Shown here one piece after another: positions 1 to 10,843 of a stretch of DNA of 64,000 bases. How positions within the stretch are numbered: position 1 is the stretch's first letter; each line of letters begins with the position of its first letter. The position numbers were made by a program, and so were the translations under genes. The stretch covers positions 1 to 64,000 of the forward strand of contig JAECUM010003252.1 of assembly GCA_016617855.1 (NCBI GenBank), read 5' to 3'. The notes beneath the pieces were generated by a model. It saw only the letters and a program-made list of their open reading frames with translations, was not told the DNA's origin and made no database searches. This DNA comes from Megalonaias nervosa (Eukaryota; Mollusca; Bivalvia; Unionida; Unionidae).

Positions 1-3
1 TTG

Positions 4-8
<5 letters not shown>

Positions 9-88
<80 letters not shown>
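9..88. repeat. (TA)n microsatellite
   Basis: About 40 uninterrupted TA units. The 700 bases that follow, up to the LTR-like repeat, are AT-rich with no open frame or recognisable repeat that I can support. Confidence 0.95.
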
Positions 89-90
<2 letters not shown>

Positions 91-803
91 GGACACCACA
101 TATTCAGCAGAACTTACTCCAACATAAGAAATGTATTCATTAGATTAAGTGTGCTCCAGTTTCTCTAAGTATCACAATACAATATTACAGTATTGCTGTC
201 CAACGAAATCGGACACGAACTAAGTTAGATTACACACATGACCTTTGACCTTTCAATATCTTAAAACTGACATTAACATATCAACACGCCGTGATTCGGT
301 TTATCAATGTTTTCGTCGGAAACAATAGCCGCCCTTGACAATGTAATTAGTTATTGTGCTGGCACATGAAACTGAAAAAAACGGATCACCTGTCTAATCA
401 ATTTCATTTGACCATTTCAATATTTGACCGCCAATATTTAGCTTGTGTGTTGAATAAAACGGATTCATGAAGGTATTCGCTTTTCTTCAAAGGCTTGTAT
501 TCTTTTAACTGAACCTAATGGGAGATTGAAAACCCATTTTTAAGTAAGTTAATACCCATATGGTTCCTGAAGACGATTTATAGAAACTCTGTATAGTTTT
601 AAAGCTTTGTATAAATGGCAGATATCCGCACTTTTACTATGTTAAAGGAGACCAGAAATAAAACTTTTCCATTTATGTATGTAATTCTCTACAAATTTTA
701 ATTCGATTGTAATGTTTATAAATTAAATATCGTAGGCGGGTAGTGATTATATTGCGCGAAAGATACCACGATTAAGTAAATTGCCGAGTTTTTCCGAGTT
801 TTA

Positions 804-1730
804 TGTTACGTTTAGGCTCGTACAAAAATAACAAAAGAAAAGAGTGAAGTCAACAAGCTTTGTAAATTTCACAAAATAATTTATTTCCCTAGAAAACAAA
901 GTAAAAATATGAAATAGGACTTACGGTTTGTGAATATAATCCAAAAATTAATCCTAGAATTGAAAAATATAAGTCCTATCACTAAACAGTTCTAATTGAA
1001 TCCAAGTTCGAATCTCGATGAAGTTCCAATATGGAAGGCGATGACGTCCTCTATAACCAGTTTGTGTTGATGTGTCAACAGTTCCTTATTGAGTCACCAA
1101 GAATATAATTCCGGCTTTTGAATTTCGAATAATTTAGTGAATGTCTTTGTTCAAGAATTTCTTTGAAGAAGAGTATTTTCCTGGGTGAATAATTTATTTT
1201 AAACACGAAATTCAACTCAAATGACAACAACAAGAATACCTTTCAGCCTGAAGGTATCTTTTACGACTGATCAAATCCACTAGAAAATGTCTATTTTAAC
1301 CCGCGATTTTAGATAACATGATGGCCCACGTAGTCACCCAGTTGGAACAACGCAGTATAACCACACAGCCAATAGGCACATACGCCATGGAAAAACTTAA
1401 CAAATCTTACTACAAGATTCAATAAAAAAAAAAAAAAAGTTGTTTACAAAATAGAGCTATCACGCAAGCAGAACATGACCTTGATAATGACCAATCATTT
1501 TCACTCAATGTTTACAAAATCGGAACCAAGGTCAAGAACTAAGTTAGCTAAAAATAAAAATATAGCAATGAACTGCGTTTATCAGGTCAAAACAGAAAAC
1601 TGAATTTTCCCTAAAAAATCTCAAATCCAGTGAATAAAATCATCATTAAAATAATATGTAATGAAATAAAAATAAAATAAAAGAGAATTTAAAACTAACA
1701 CACAAATGATTTAATTATATATACGTAACA
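804..1730 (+). mobile_element. Solo-LTR-like repeat, copy 1
   Basis: Starts TGTTACG and ends CGTAACA, the TG...CA palindromic ends expected of a long terminal repeat. The next bases on both sides repeat TTTA, compatible with a 4-5 bp target duplication. The same ~930-bp sequence recurs at 60290-61223 (same orientation), 26166-27088 (reverse) and, more diverged, near 41760-42150. A shared internal stretch reads AACAAGCTTTGTAAAT. No coding capacity and no adjacent retrotransposon interior, so these look like solo LTRs of one family. The family itself I cannot name. Confidence 0.7.
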
Positions 1731-2171
1731 TTTAATAAGACGACAGATCACGTGGTCATGTGACGCAATACTAGTCAGTCCTCGAATACAAACAGAAACA
1801 TGGCGAGCGCGAGAGACAGGAGACCAAATTTGGGTTGCACATTCAAAAAGTTGAATCTGCTTCCGAGATATCCGAGATATGCTCATAACAATAGCTGTTG
1901 AACTGTGTGTTAACAATGTGTTTAAGACCTTAAAGCAGAAAAGTAGAACAGTTAGAAGGTGCACATATTTCATATTTTGGAATTTTGAAAAAGCAATGTA
2001 ATTTTAAAATAAATACTTATACATTGTTTGTTGCAGTGCAAAAATGTGATAAGGATTAAGTGATGGTGCCCAATGTAAAAATTAGAAATTTACCACAATG
2101 CAATAAATTCATTGAAGAAGGATGCGGTTTAATCGTACTATATGTAAATGACATATTCATTACCTACCCCC

Positions 2172-2213
<42 letters not shown>

Positions 2214-2911
2214 AAAGACTAATATCTTGAAAATACACATCAAACACTGAAACAAAGAGATAATACTTAATTCTTGGCGAAGAGACTAGAACGGGAACCG
2301 ACTTGTGTGTGAAACAATATCCATCACCGGGGAAGTGTAAAAGGCATTGAGAACGGTTTTCATCGGTCGTAACTTAACCATTAACTTTTGAAAAATAAAA
2401 AGACCCACAAATAAATCTGCAAGTAGAAATCATAAGTAATTAATTTAAACATTAAGAAGCTTCCTTCTTATGATTCAAGCAGTGTATTTTATATGCAGGC
2501 TACAGTTAGCGTATTGACAAATCTGATAATATATATATGTCTGGTATAATAGTTAATGTACTGTACTGGTCAGTGCTCAAAGAAATTTTTTTTAGGCACA
2601 GGCCCCGGGATAGTGACTTAAATAAACTGACAAGACCTGAATGAAATTCCACAAGCACGGACAGTTCATACCTGTCAACTCTCAAGCCAGGAGAAAAACC
2701 TCCCGATTTGGGGGGTATTTCCACACCTACCTCCCGATCTCGTAATATCTCCCGATTTTTCGCAGAGAACTCCCGATTATTACATTATGTCTGTCAATTT
2801 TCATTTCTCAGAAAAAAATATACTCCAAACCATACATAAATAGATATAACGCATGCAATCCACAGATGCCATATTCTATTTTATCACTTGTGAATATTGT
2901 AGTGATGAAAT
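1731..2911. other. AT-rich non-coding flank with (CA)n
   Basis: Contains a (CA)n run at about 2169-2210. Around 2665-2790 there are three copies of the short phrase CTCCCGATTT and neighbours, which resembles the end of a DNA transposon common in invertebrate genomes, but I cannot define its limits. No gene supported. Confidence 0.5.
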
Positions 2912-3068
2912 CAGTGCCGGATTTAGGCATAAACTAAACAAGCTACAGCTTAGGGTCTCACAGTCTGAACTCACAGTCTGAAGTGGTCTCTCAAATTTAT
3001 TTTGTACCAGATAGGGCCTCTACAGCTTCCCATAGCTTAGGGCCTTGCTATGTCTAAATCTGGCACTG
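2912..3068. mobile_element. Non-autonomous hAT-type MITE with 8-bp TSD
   Basis: The 157-bp unit begins CAGTGCCGGATTTAGGCATA and ends with the near-perfect reverse complement (TATGTCTAAATCTGGCACTG). It is flanked by GATGAAAT on the left and GACGAAAT on the right, an 8-bp target duplication with one mismatch. Both the CAGTG ends and the 8-bp duplication are hAT characteristics. It has no coding capacity. Confidence 0.8.
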
Positions 3069-3076
3069 GACGAAAT

Positions 3077-4401
3077 AATTAATATCACACGACAATTTTG
3101 TTTTCTTCAGTAAATAGAATGTTAAGATTAAACATTATTCACGTAAATGTCAGATTTTTATTTTAAACCACTACAACCGTACTATAGTAAAAAAAAAATA
3201 AAAGAATAAAACTCTCACCAATTAGCTTAAATCCCATGAATGATCACTTGTGAATGCTGCGTAATTTTCTCTGCAAACAAAATCGCATCTTCATTTCCGC
3301 CAAACAAACTTCGCCAGTTAACACCTGACATTTCTCTACCGTATATGTAAAGTTTAATTACCATGATTAAATTAAAAGAAGGAATAAAACAAAAATATAC
3401 TATCCATTATATGTGCCCCCAAAGAACTCATTCAGAATAGATATTGTATTCAGTAAACAGTGTTACATGCCTTAACACTTAAACCTAAGGAAATAAGGTG
3501 GGATATAAAACGTGGGAAAAACAGTTGCCACATGTAAGGTAACTTGTAACTGCAGATTGAACTGTTAAAATGAAGTCCTATGCACCCTAAGTTACAACAA
3601 AATAAGGCATCGTTTATTTGCCAATCAATTGCTGGTACTTACATACACACACACTGTAGAACATGGTTTCTTTGAAGTATGTCCGAAGGACAGTCCTTTT
3701 CACAAGATAAATGCAAGGATAAGGATTACTGTTAATTAGTCACACTGGCTTTATTGCTTGTGTACCTAAGTCAAAACTTTAGCTATTTTGCAGTTTAGCC
3801 ACAGCTGACCAGAATATAAAAAAGGGGCCTGTCTTGGGGGATAATAAGGCGTATCACAGGGAGACATGGCGCGTCCCATGGGCACTCGCACATTGGGACA
3901 CGGGGACGGGGTCAATGTGAAACTTTGATTTTATACCTGACCTCTTTTCTTTTAATCGCTGCTATTTAAACTGCCCAAGGGATAGATTTATATCAGTCAA
4001 ATCATTACATATTACCGTTTATACATACTGCATATGTAACAATCCGAGACTGAAGGGGTTGCTGTTGTTGTTGTTTTCTTAATTTTTTTCAAAATTTGTT
4101 TAAGATTACTGAAAATTGTGTTTTCTCGAAACACGACCGTCTCTGGGGTTCAGAATCTTATTTTTAGCAAAGCTCCATTTTATTAAAATCAGATCTCAAT
4201 TTCACCTAGGACAGTGGTGATCTGATTTAGATTGTGCCGTGTTAAGGCATGTATGTCAACGTTTTGAAATACATTTACTCACTTCATCAGCGCAATCCAA
4301 GTTTCCTCAGGCAAACAAGTTTTTTCGACAAGCCCGACGGGCACCTAACTTTGAATACAGGATGGTCCCGAACTAAAATTAGAGGGGCCCCGGGTGCCGG
4401 G
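3077..4401. other. AT-rich non-coding stretch
   Basis: No open frame longer than chance, no clear tandem repeat. Low-complexity T runs and one (TTG)n run near 4060-4075. I see nothing else in it. Confidence 0.4.
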
Positions 4402-4767
4402 CTATCGGATTTTGTTTAGCACTGCTGGTGTAGATAAAAGATCTGTGAATTGATTGTTGCATTTTGTGGTCACTTTCTCGGCCTTCTGCCTATTTTCGTA
4501 ACTCACACGTTTAACACTTTTCCCAGGATTTAAAATATCCAACGGTATATATGGAACAGCGCCAACTTTTAGTCTAGGCCTAGCATTTACGTATCCTAGA
4601 GCTGCCATTTTTTCAGGATCCCTCTCGTAACATTCCTTTGAGAAATGTAATGACCACAGAGTGCTGTATGGTGTTGCTTTGAAATCGACTCGCTTGCAAT
4701 AATGTATCCATACTTTCTTTACGTCTTTATCTTTAGGAAAAGAAAAAAAAAATTGTTGTCCACAGCC
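4402..4767 (-). pseudogene. THAP-domain exon or relic
   Basis: The open frame on the minus strand (121 codons, no start ATG at its left edge) reads like the C-terminal two thirds of a THAP zinc finger. It has FPKD followed by KKVWIHYC, then FKATPYS, a position matching the family's C-x-x-H-F element, and LKVGAVPY where the family has an AVPT(I) box. THAP domains are C2CH zinc fingers that bind DNA, often in transposase-derived proteins. The Cys normally before the HF is Trp here (TLWSLHF), so a zinc ligand is missing. The frame is closed upstream by a TAA right before the first Cys-containing segment. It may be an exon of a larger gene or a decayed one; the missing ligand favours decay. Confidence 0.6.
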
Positions 4768-5323
4768 TTATTTTAATGTGCTATTACACCCGTAAGCAAA
4801 GCAAAACGGCATTGTCTTTTACTCTGGCAACTGCCAGTCGGGATGCTGGAGTCGCTACTATGACGTCACATCACGAAAGTAGCCGAATAGGCGCGGAAAT
4901 TTTGCATACGAGGTCACGGAAATTCATCTCCTTGAAAACATGCCAATTTAAATATTGGCATTACGGTCGCAGATGATACTTCAGAATAAGGTTTTCTTCT
5001 ATAGTGCCTTATTATTATTCTATATTTTCATTGATTTCTGGTCTCCTTTTAGATTTACTTAAAGGACAGTCTCTTGGAGGGCAGTGACAGTTCCTCCAGC
5101 ATGCATTTTCAAATGTTAAACCGGACACTAAAAGATCATTTAAAAGAAGATAAAAGATATTCAATACAAAGTCTACGAATGAGGGAGCAGACTGCGCGCG
5201 AGCAATGAATCACGAGGACACTGAAAGGCTTGGTTTCTAATATTGTCTGCCATACTGACAACATTAAACAGGGCAAAATCAATTACAACCTATTATATCT
5301 ATGAGTGGGTATACCATAGTATT
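4768..5323. other. Non-coding stretch
   Basis: No supported gene. A short plus-strand open frame at 4776-4976 has no recognisable domain and I do not consider it coding. Confidence 0.4.
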
Positions 5324-6049
5324 TCATTCTACAACGTAAAATGTATCACATGTTATTTATGTTTTGGTGCTGCATCTGACCAAATAACGACTATGTGTAG
5401 CATTTTCCGATGTTGACTGACATCGGAACGAAGGTCCAAATTTTCAAGAATATCTCACACTTGGCAGCACATGTTGAAGCTTTTCCATAAATTAAGGTCA
5501 TGTTGATTGAGGCGGACTTTACTTACTCTGATGTCGTTTTTCGAATAAATTCAAATTCTCAGACAAGCAGGTGGTCCGTTGACCTACATTTCAGTTGGAT
5601 GGAATGTGATGGAAGCCAGGAAGGCCGATATTGGTTAAAAGGACGATGAATATATTGAACGAAACGAAGCTATTTAAACATTTTCGTCGCTATTATTATA
5701 TCTTTTTCGTTTCGTTAAGGCAACATTCTTCAACCTAATTCGACTTTGGCATTCAGTACTTCCATCACATTCCAACCAGCTGAACGGAACATGAAAATGC
5801 GTCCACTTGCTATTGTCAGATTTTCATTCCATCAGGATCAAAACAGCTAAGTAAGTATAATCAGTTAGATTTATATTTGAGAAAGAGTGTCGATATGGGC
5901 TGCCAATTGTAAAAGATGTTCCTCAGAATGTTACATCTCGTTCTCCTGTTTGTCAACTTGGGAACACGTTACATAAGGCCGTTATTTAGGCAACAAGACG
6001 TAACACCAAAACAAACATATCATGTGATACGTCTTACGTTGTAGGACTA
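5324..6049. mobile_element. Foldback (inverted-repeat) element, about 720 bp
   Basis: The left arm (from TCTACAACGTAAAATG) and the right arm (ending CTTACGTTGTAGGA) are diverged reverse complements over roughly 330 bp each, meeting near 5685. Clear matched blocks are GTATCACATG...TTTTGGTG at the outer ends, TTGGCAGCMCAT in the middle, TTGGAATGTGATGGAAG near 5595/5765 and CGAAACG near the axis. Both flanks contain TAGTATT, possibly the target duplication. No coding capacity. The structure suggests a large MITE or foldback transposon; the superfamily is not identified. Confidence 0.65.
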
Positions 6050-7042
6050 CTTAGTATTCAGACGGTGCCGCTGCTTGAAAATTATTTTTGGTAGACAGGA
6101 AACAATTACAACAAAGCAAACCCACAAACAAATTCTTAATCATGCTGGCTTACAACACTATTCAACCTGAGAGATGTGTAGAAACAAATCTGGCATTGCA
6201 TAGCAAACTCTCAGATCGGGTTCTTTGTTAGCAATTTTCAGACAACAGGGGAGACCCAGAGCTGCTGGTGCACTACATACCTTTCCATCATATTATGGGT
6301 CTATGATGCACTATCCGCGAACAGAAATGGGTGTCTACTGTTCGTAGTTGGATGAATCTTATTCAAGGGTAGATACAGTAGCTCATGAAAACTCTCTAAC
6401 CATTAGAGTAGAAATAGAGGACAATGGTCCTGTTTAGCTGTGATGTGAGGTGTGAAATATAAAGCAATTATTTTTCGATTTCTGAAGTTCTATATAAAAT
6501 ATCCTCCAACTTCAAAGTGTTCTAATTTGTATCGCATTCATTCATGCATGAAGTCTTCAGGCGAAAGTTGGTTTTCACCATTTGAAATACAAAAGAAAGA
6601 TGCTAATAGCTTGCAAGATTTCGAACTGGGATTGCTTGAAAAAGATGACGTACGATACAAAATACTCACGAGTTCATAGTATACATTTAACAGCAGATCT
6701 TACGAATACAACAGAAGAATATACACTATGCATTGTGTGTAATTCCTAAATTTACCACATGTATACAAATGTACAAAAAAGCACTGACGTAGCCTTACAT
6801 CTCTTCCTTTTTATTATTAAAGTATGGTAACTGATGTTAACATATTAATCTTGTTTCTTTTTCCTTTCACAAGTTTCAGTGTATGGCAAACTGAAGACTA
6901 CAAGGCAAGTTAGGGTCATATGAATAGTATCTGTCGTCTGGGAGTTTAATACTTAAAATGTACGTCTTTAATAGGAGTTCAATACTTAAATGTATATCTT
7001 TCGTGTGAGTTCAATACTTAAATACGTTCAATACGTAAAGAC
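6050..7042. other. Non-coding flank with a short tandem repeat
   Basis: AT-rich. From about 6939 to 7030 a ~33-bp phrase (GAGTTCAATACTTAAAT) recurs three times just before the gene-dense element starts. A 75-codon plus-strand frame at 6452-6679 has no recognisable feature. Confidence 0.4.
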
Positions 7043-7135
7043 CTCTTTGGTGTCCGCACGGCAGTCGACAAAACCTCTGTCTGGTTCTTGCTGCTGCTGC
7101 TGTTGTTGTTGCTGTTCTCTCTGCTTCTGAAGTCT

Positions 7136-7546
7136 TTACTTCTCTGTCCATTCTTCTTGTTCTGTCTTGATTTCCTCTCTGAAGACCTCTTCTATCAGGT
7201 CTTGGGCTATGGATAACATCCTGACATTCTCTATCTCTTCAGGCTTAGGTATCTGCTTTAGCCTGACACGATGTAAATTGACGTAAGCTTCGTTCAGCTT
7301 GCCTAGTCTGGAAGGCATCTTCATCGGTTGACGAGTCAACAGTAGATGGCCAGACTGACTGACTGACTGATGGATTATAGTCGCATATGCACTCTGTGCT
7401 TTCGCGACTGGTTATAGCCCTAGGCTGGGCCCTCGGAGGTGTGGGTATGGTGCCACCACTGCCTCTCAGAGCCCTAGGCTGTGCCCTTCGAGGTGTGAGT
7501 ATTGTGCCCTCACGTCCTTCTGGGGGTATGAGTATGGTGCCATCAT
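7136..7546 (-). pseudogene. Decayed leftmost gene of the Polinton, unknown function
   Basis: One reading frame runs from a double ATG (7546/7543) to a TAA at 7136, broken by a TGA near 7467 and a TAA near 7412. The first part contains two related blocks ending in SLGL, encoded by a ~54-bp imperfect DNA duplication (AGCCCTAGGCTG at about 7416 and 7470). The second part is charged and probably helical (IPKPEEIENVRM, then LIEEVFREEIKTEQEEW). Beyond the TAA the frame stays open through a Gln run (CAG/CAA codons) to about 7043. A TATA box at 7811-7816 lies some 265 nt upstream. I do not recognise the family. It is the last minus-strand frame before the AT-rich flank. Confidence 0.4.
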
Positions 7547-8039
7547 AACCCCCTAGTTTGCATTCAGTTCACAGCACCTAGCAGCGAGCAGACATGTCCG
7601 TAGAGAGGCAGAGGCGGAAAGAGACCCGGAAAGGAGGCAGCGCAGAAACGGCACGAAAGGGCCCACGGGACAGCCATCCAAGGCACAACCACCACCAGCA
7701 ACAAGGCGCCCCGGCCCAACGGCAAGGCCGGTTTCAGTGTCAAATCTAGTCCAGTTGTACTAATGGACTGCCCTATGCCAATATTGTGTAAATCACTGAG
7801 ACCAACCCGCTTTATATGGTTCAAACGTGGACGCGATAGAAAACATCCTTACTTGGTTTTTGTTGAGTTGGAACGTTATGATAGCGAATGTCATGGTGAG
7901 GGATAGAAAGTCAAAGAGCATATATTCACAGTCTTTTTTTGAAAACAAACGACAGACACATTTTTCAAAACACAAAATTTTTTATTCAAACAAACAATCA
8001 ACCACTAACCATTAACAAGTAACAATAACATCAAACAAA
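7547..8039. other. GC-rich spacer between protease and leftmost gene
   Basis: Positions 7580-7740 are distinctly GC-rich compared with the rest of the window. A 51-codon plus-strand frame starts at the ATG near 7593 (basic, with an HNHHQQQ stretch) and overlaps an 86-codon hydrophobic minus-strand frame. Neither resembles anything I know. The rest is the 3' side of the protease gene plus the promoter of the leftmost gene. Confidence 0.35.
7811..7816 (-). promoter_or_regulatory. TATA box (TATAAA), leftmost gene
   Basis: Reads CATATAAAGCGG on the minus strand, in the spacer after the protease stop. It is consistent with the own-TATA organisation seen at other genes of the element. Confidence 0.4.
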
Positions 8040-8576
8040 TTATTTTTGACAAGGTTGACAACGTTGTGAAATCATGTGAGATTTCCATTGATGGAAGTCA
8101 TGAGGCCATTGATGTACACTACGTTTCCTAGCTAAAGACAAAAGATAGCCATAATGGTCACAAAACCATCGATCTACTTTCTCATAATTTCTAGAAGAAT
8201 TACGATCAAAATAAGTCACTAAATGTTCTAAAGGATATCCAAGACTGTATTGATGAAGAAATTACACACAATATTGTCCACACACCATGGAATCTGTGCC
8301 TTGTAATTCCACGTTATTGTATCGTGTCATCTGGGCATTTCTTCTCAAAAAGTCGATGATATTGTCTTCCAAAGGAGGTAATCCATACGAATCAAAATAT
8401 TCCACACATTCCTCCTGAGGGAAGTAGATGGCAACCCAGTGAGTTCATGGGAGATGACTGTCGTCCGTGTTGATGACATAAGCTTGATGGTCTTGAGGTT
8501 TGCGATGAGGTAGTTCATTCCTAGAAGCAGTATACGAACTATTGTTCAAAAGGTAATAAAGTTCCCAGGTATCCAT
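8040..8576 (-). pseudogene. Polinton adenain-like cysteine protease (two nonsense codons)
   Basis: This frame of 178 codons is the maturation protease of Polintons, related to adenovirus adenain and Ulp1, which cleaves capsid precursors during assembly. The catalytic layout is visible: YVINTDDS, then HWVAIYF with the catalytic His, YFDSYG with the Asp, a Gln in VELQG, and VCGQYC with the nucleophile Cys. The gene is broken by an in-frame TGA at 8445-8447, just before the His motif, and a TAA at 8262-8264, two codons after the nucleophile Cys. The rest of the frame is intact to the TAA at 8040. Its start ATG overlaps the 3' end of the preceding Cys-rich gene by 37 nt. Position after capsid genes fits a morphogenesis block. 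Confidence 0.9.
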
Positions 8577-9070
8577 TTTTTGTTTTGTTGGGTTTTTTCC
8601 ACAGGTAATGATAAGTCATCAATTCAATTCTGACTTTTTGTTTGAAACGCTCTGTCAAGTAGCCGTTTCTTCGCCTTGTCTCCGCACCCTGGGCTAAGAG
8701 AGCTTCGATGCGATAGATCTCCAGAGTAGTCAATGGAGGGCAACACTGCTTCTTCCGAGATGAGACTCCAAGCGTCGTCCAGATACTCGTCCAACTTTTC
8801 TTCTTGACTCATCCTCAAACATTTACCGTGTTGAATTTGACTGGGATGATCGTTTTGACATCCATAACAATCTTTCCTACTCAGTTCCGTAATTTTATCC
8901 GCCAGGTGTTTGGCAAAACAGGACACTAAATGTTGTTCTTGTTCTGGCCATCTGGACTTGACTACTACCTCGTCCTCTTTGTCTTGGTCTTGGGGTTCTG
9001 TTTTCATGCCATCCTTCCATTCCATTCCCAACGATTCTCTACCATTCAGTGAGGGATAGGAGTCTTCCAT
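8539..9070 (-). pseudogene. Conserved Polinton Cys-rich protein (frameshifted)
   Basis: ATG at 9070 lies 5 nt after the capsid-gene stop. The first ~110 codons are acidic, then contain the hallmark CYGCQNDHPSQIQHGKC followed by a helical acidic segment. I recall this CxGC...HPSQ..H..C module from Polinton and adintovirus genomes as a conserved protein of unknown function, possibly zinc-binding. Near 8735 the frame shifts: the continuation (EIYRIEALLAQGAE, then NGYLTERFKQKV) is in another frame and ends at the TAG at 8539. One frameshift therefore breaks it, unless two separate products are made. Without the shift the original frame ends at 8624. Confidence 0.6.
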
Positions 9071-9075
9071 TGTTT

Positions 9076-10395
9076 CTAATAGTCTAGAATGACTTCTCTC
9101 AAACTGTTGATTTCTATGATATTGTCGCATTCGGCATACAAGATGACGTTGACCGTCTCGGTGAGAGCTTCTGCAAACTGAAGTTCCACACGCAGTTGAC
9201 CGGATTTTATAGGGTGGAAATGTCCCTCATCGCTGCCTTGGTCTGGAGTGAAATCAAAGGCCCACAAAGTGTAACCTCCGACATAATCTTCGTACGAAAT
9301 GCTGTGACTGGTGATGGTTCCTAACTGTCCGGTAGCTTCGTACAGGGACAAGTACGATCTCAAGTAATTCTTCTGGGCAAAGTTAGGTTCGAAGGGTCTG
9401 GTACACAAGGTCTTGCCATCGCGACTGACTTCGATCTTGGACACTCTATAGTGCTTAAACTGGAAAGGATTTTGATCGTGGGCTCCGTTGAGGGCTGCAT
9501 TACTGACAATGCCAACGATTAAACGTTTGGGTAACTGTCCTTGGAACAGATGATCTTCGATCTTGGATTGGAGTCAAGCAGCAATGGTGAACGTTTTCAC
9601 TTCTACACGTCGTATCGGATACTTGGCGGTCAATCTGCTCAATGTTTGACTGATGTCGTTTCCCGCTTTAGGTAACACTTCTACGCGGCGCACGTAAAGT
9701 CTGGCTTCTTGAATGATGGTTTTGTATTCATTGGCATGAGCCATCAAATGGAAAGCGACACTGCTGCGATTGAGTCTCAGGCGAATATCCACTCCCTTCA
9801 GCAAATACTTGTCTTGCAACCACATGTCCAAATGCAAGCGATCCATCAGTTCTAAACTACGACCTTGCAGGATTTTCTTTCGACGGTTGTTAAAACCCAC
9901 ATTGTGAGGATTGTCATCGGCTGTCAGGGCTGTGTCGTTAAAGGTGTCCTCACCTGCTACGTCAGGTTTCCATACCACGCAAGCATCCAGATGAGTGTTC
10001 TTGGCCTCTTTTCCAAACGTCAAGAGATTTTCTAGGTACGCTCGGTAAGGGTAAGTATCCATGCTACTGCTCACCAGTTTGTTCTTCAAGTACAAATCCA
10101 CTTCGCTGAACAAGGAATGCATGAAATTGTTGACGGGAGCTACTCTGGTATCGACTCCCGGATTGGTGTTGTCGGTTTTGATCACTTTCAGTTTCAGATA
10201 CAAGTAACTGCTATTCAGATCGATGTAACCTTCAGGTTGTCATTTGATTTCAAACTCGATGGGAGCTGAATCCGTCAAAGAGGAGACGGGATGAAATTCG
10301 ACCCATTGGGATTCTTGCATCGTCATCATGGTGGGTGGCATGGCAAACAGATCCAGTTCCGACTTGGAACAAGCACAAGACTCTCGGTGCATCAT
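9076..10395 (-). pseudogene. Polinton major capsid protein (double jelly-roll), two nonsense codons
   Basis: A single frame of 439 codons with the layout of Polinton major capsid proteins. It starts with a double ATG and a Cys/Ser-rich leader, then LDLFAMPPT, QWVEFHP and IEFEI; further on GYIDL followed by YLKLKV, later LFQGQLPKR and NAALNGAHDQNPFQF, and it ends NSLREVILDY. These proteins form the pseudo-hexameric capsomers of an icosahedral virion. In-frame TGA codons occur at 10240-10242 and 9574-9576; the frame is otherwise continuous. Both stops could come from CGA by C-to-T change. It lies between the pX-like gene and the Cys-rich gene in the same orientation. Confidence 0.93.
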
Positions 10396-10461
10396 TTTCT
10401 TTTTTAATAATCAAAAACGTCTAGCTCTCGGACAGTTTTTCTTTTCTTAGTCTTTCTAGCT

Positions 10462-10830
10462 CTAGGGGCGTAAAGTCCTCTGAAGGGGTGTTTTCCTCGT
10501 CTTTTTTCTGCCTTGTCCTTGCTGTGGCATCAGGGAAGCAGGAATGCCAGACTCGGCATCGCCCAGGACATTTATAGGAGTTTCTCGTTGGCCCAAAATG
10601 TCTTTGCCCGTTTGAAGCAAGACATTTTTGGCTGCTCTCAAGAAAACTTCTTTTGGGATTTGTTTGTCAATGATGACATTTTGGAGAAATTCTTTGCCGT
10701 GCGTCAACGCGGCATATTTCAAGGCGTGCAATCCCCGTGTCACCATCGGTTTCAAAACGGGAGCTGATTTTAGCATATCTCCTAAACCATGACCTCGCTG
10801 TCGAGCGACTCCTTGGTGCACAGGATACAT
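10462..10830 (-). CDS. Small basic pX-like virion protein of the Polinton
   Basis: Intact frame of 122 codons. It begins with a YPVHQG segment followed by RQRGHGLGD, has a central helical, partly hydrophobic part (LKPMVTRGLHALKYAAL) and ends in a strongly basic tail (GRKKTRK...RTLRP). A short protein of this composition sits between penton and major capsid genes in many Polinton/adintovirus genomes and has been compared with adenovirus core protein X or the membrane-active protein VI. I rely on position and composition, not on a catalytic motif. The ATG at 10830 follows the penton stop by 13 nt; the next gene starts 66 nt after its TAG. No lesion is seen. Confidence 0.6.
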   Translation of the reverse strand: MYPVHQGVARQRGHGLGDMLKSAPVLKPMVTRGLHALKYAALTHGKEFLQNVIIDKQIPKEVFLRAAKNVLLQTGKDILGQRETPINVLGDAESGIPASLMPQQGQGRKKTRKTPLQRTLRP

Positions 10831-10843
10831 GACTGACAAAGGG

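Noticed and set aside
7564..7824. 86-codon hydrophobic minus-strand frame
   Set aside because: It has no Met that fits the TATA box and overlaps a GC-rich stretch open in several frames; no family recognised.
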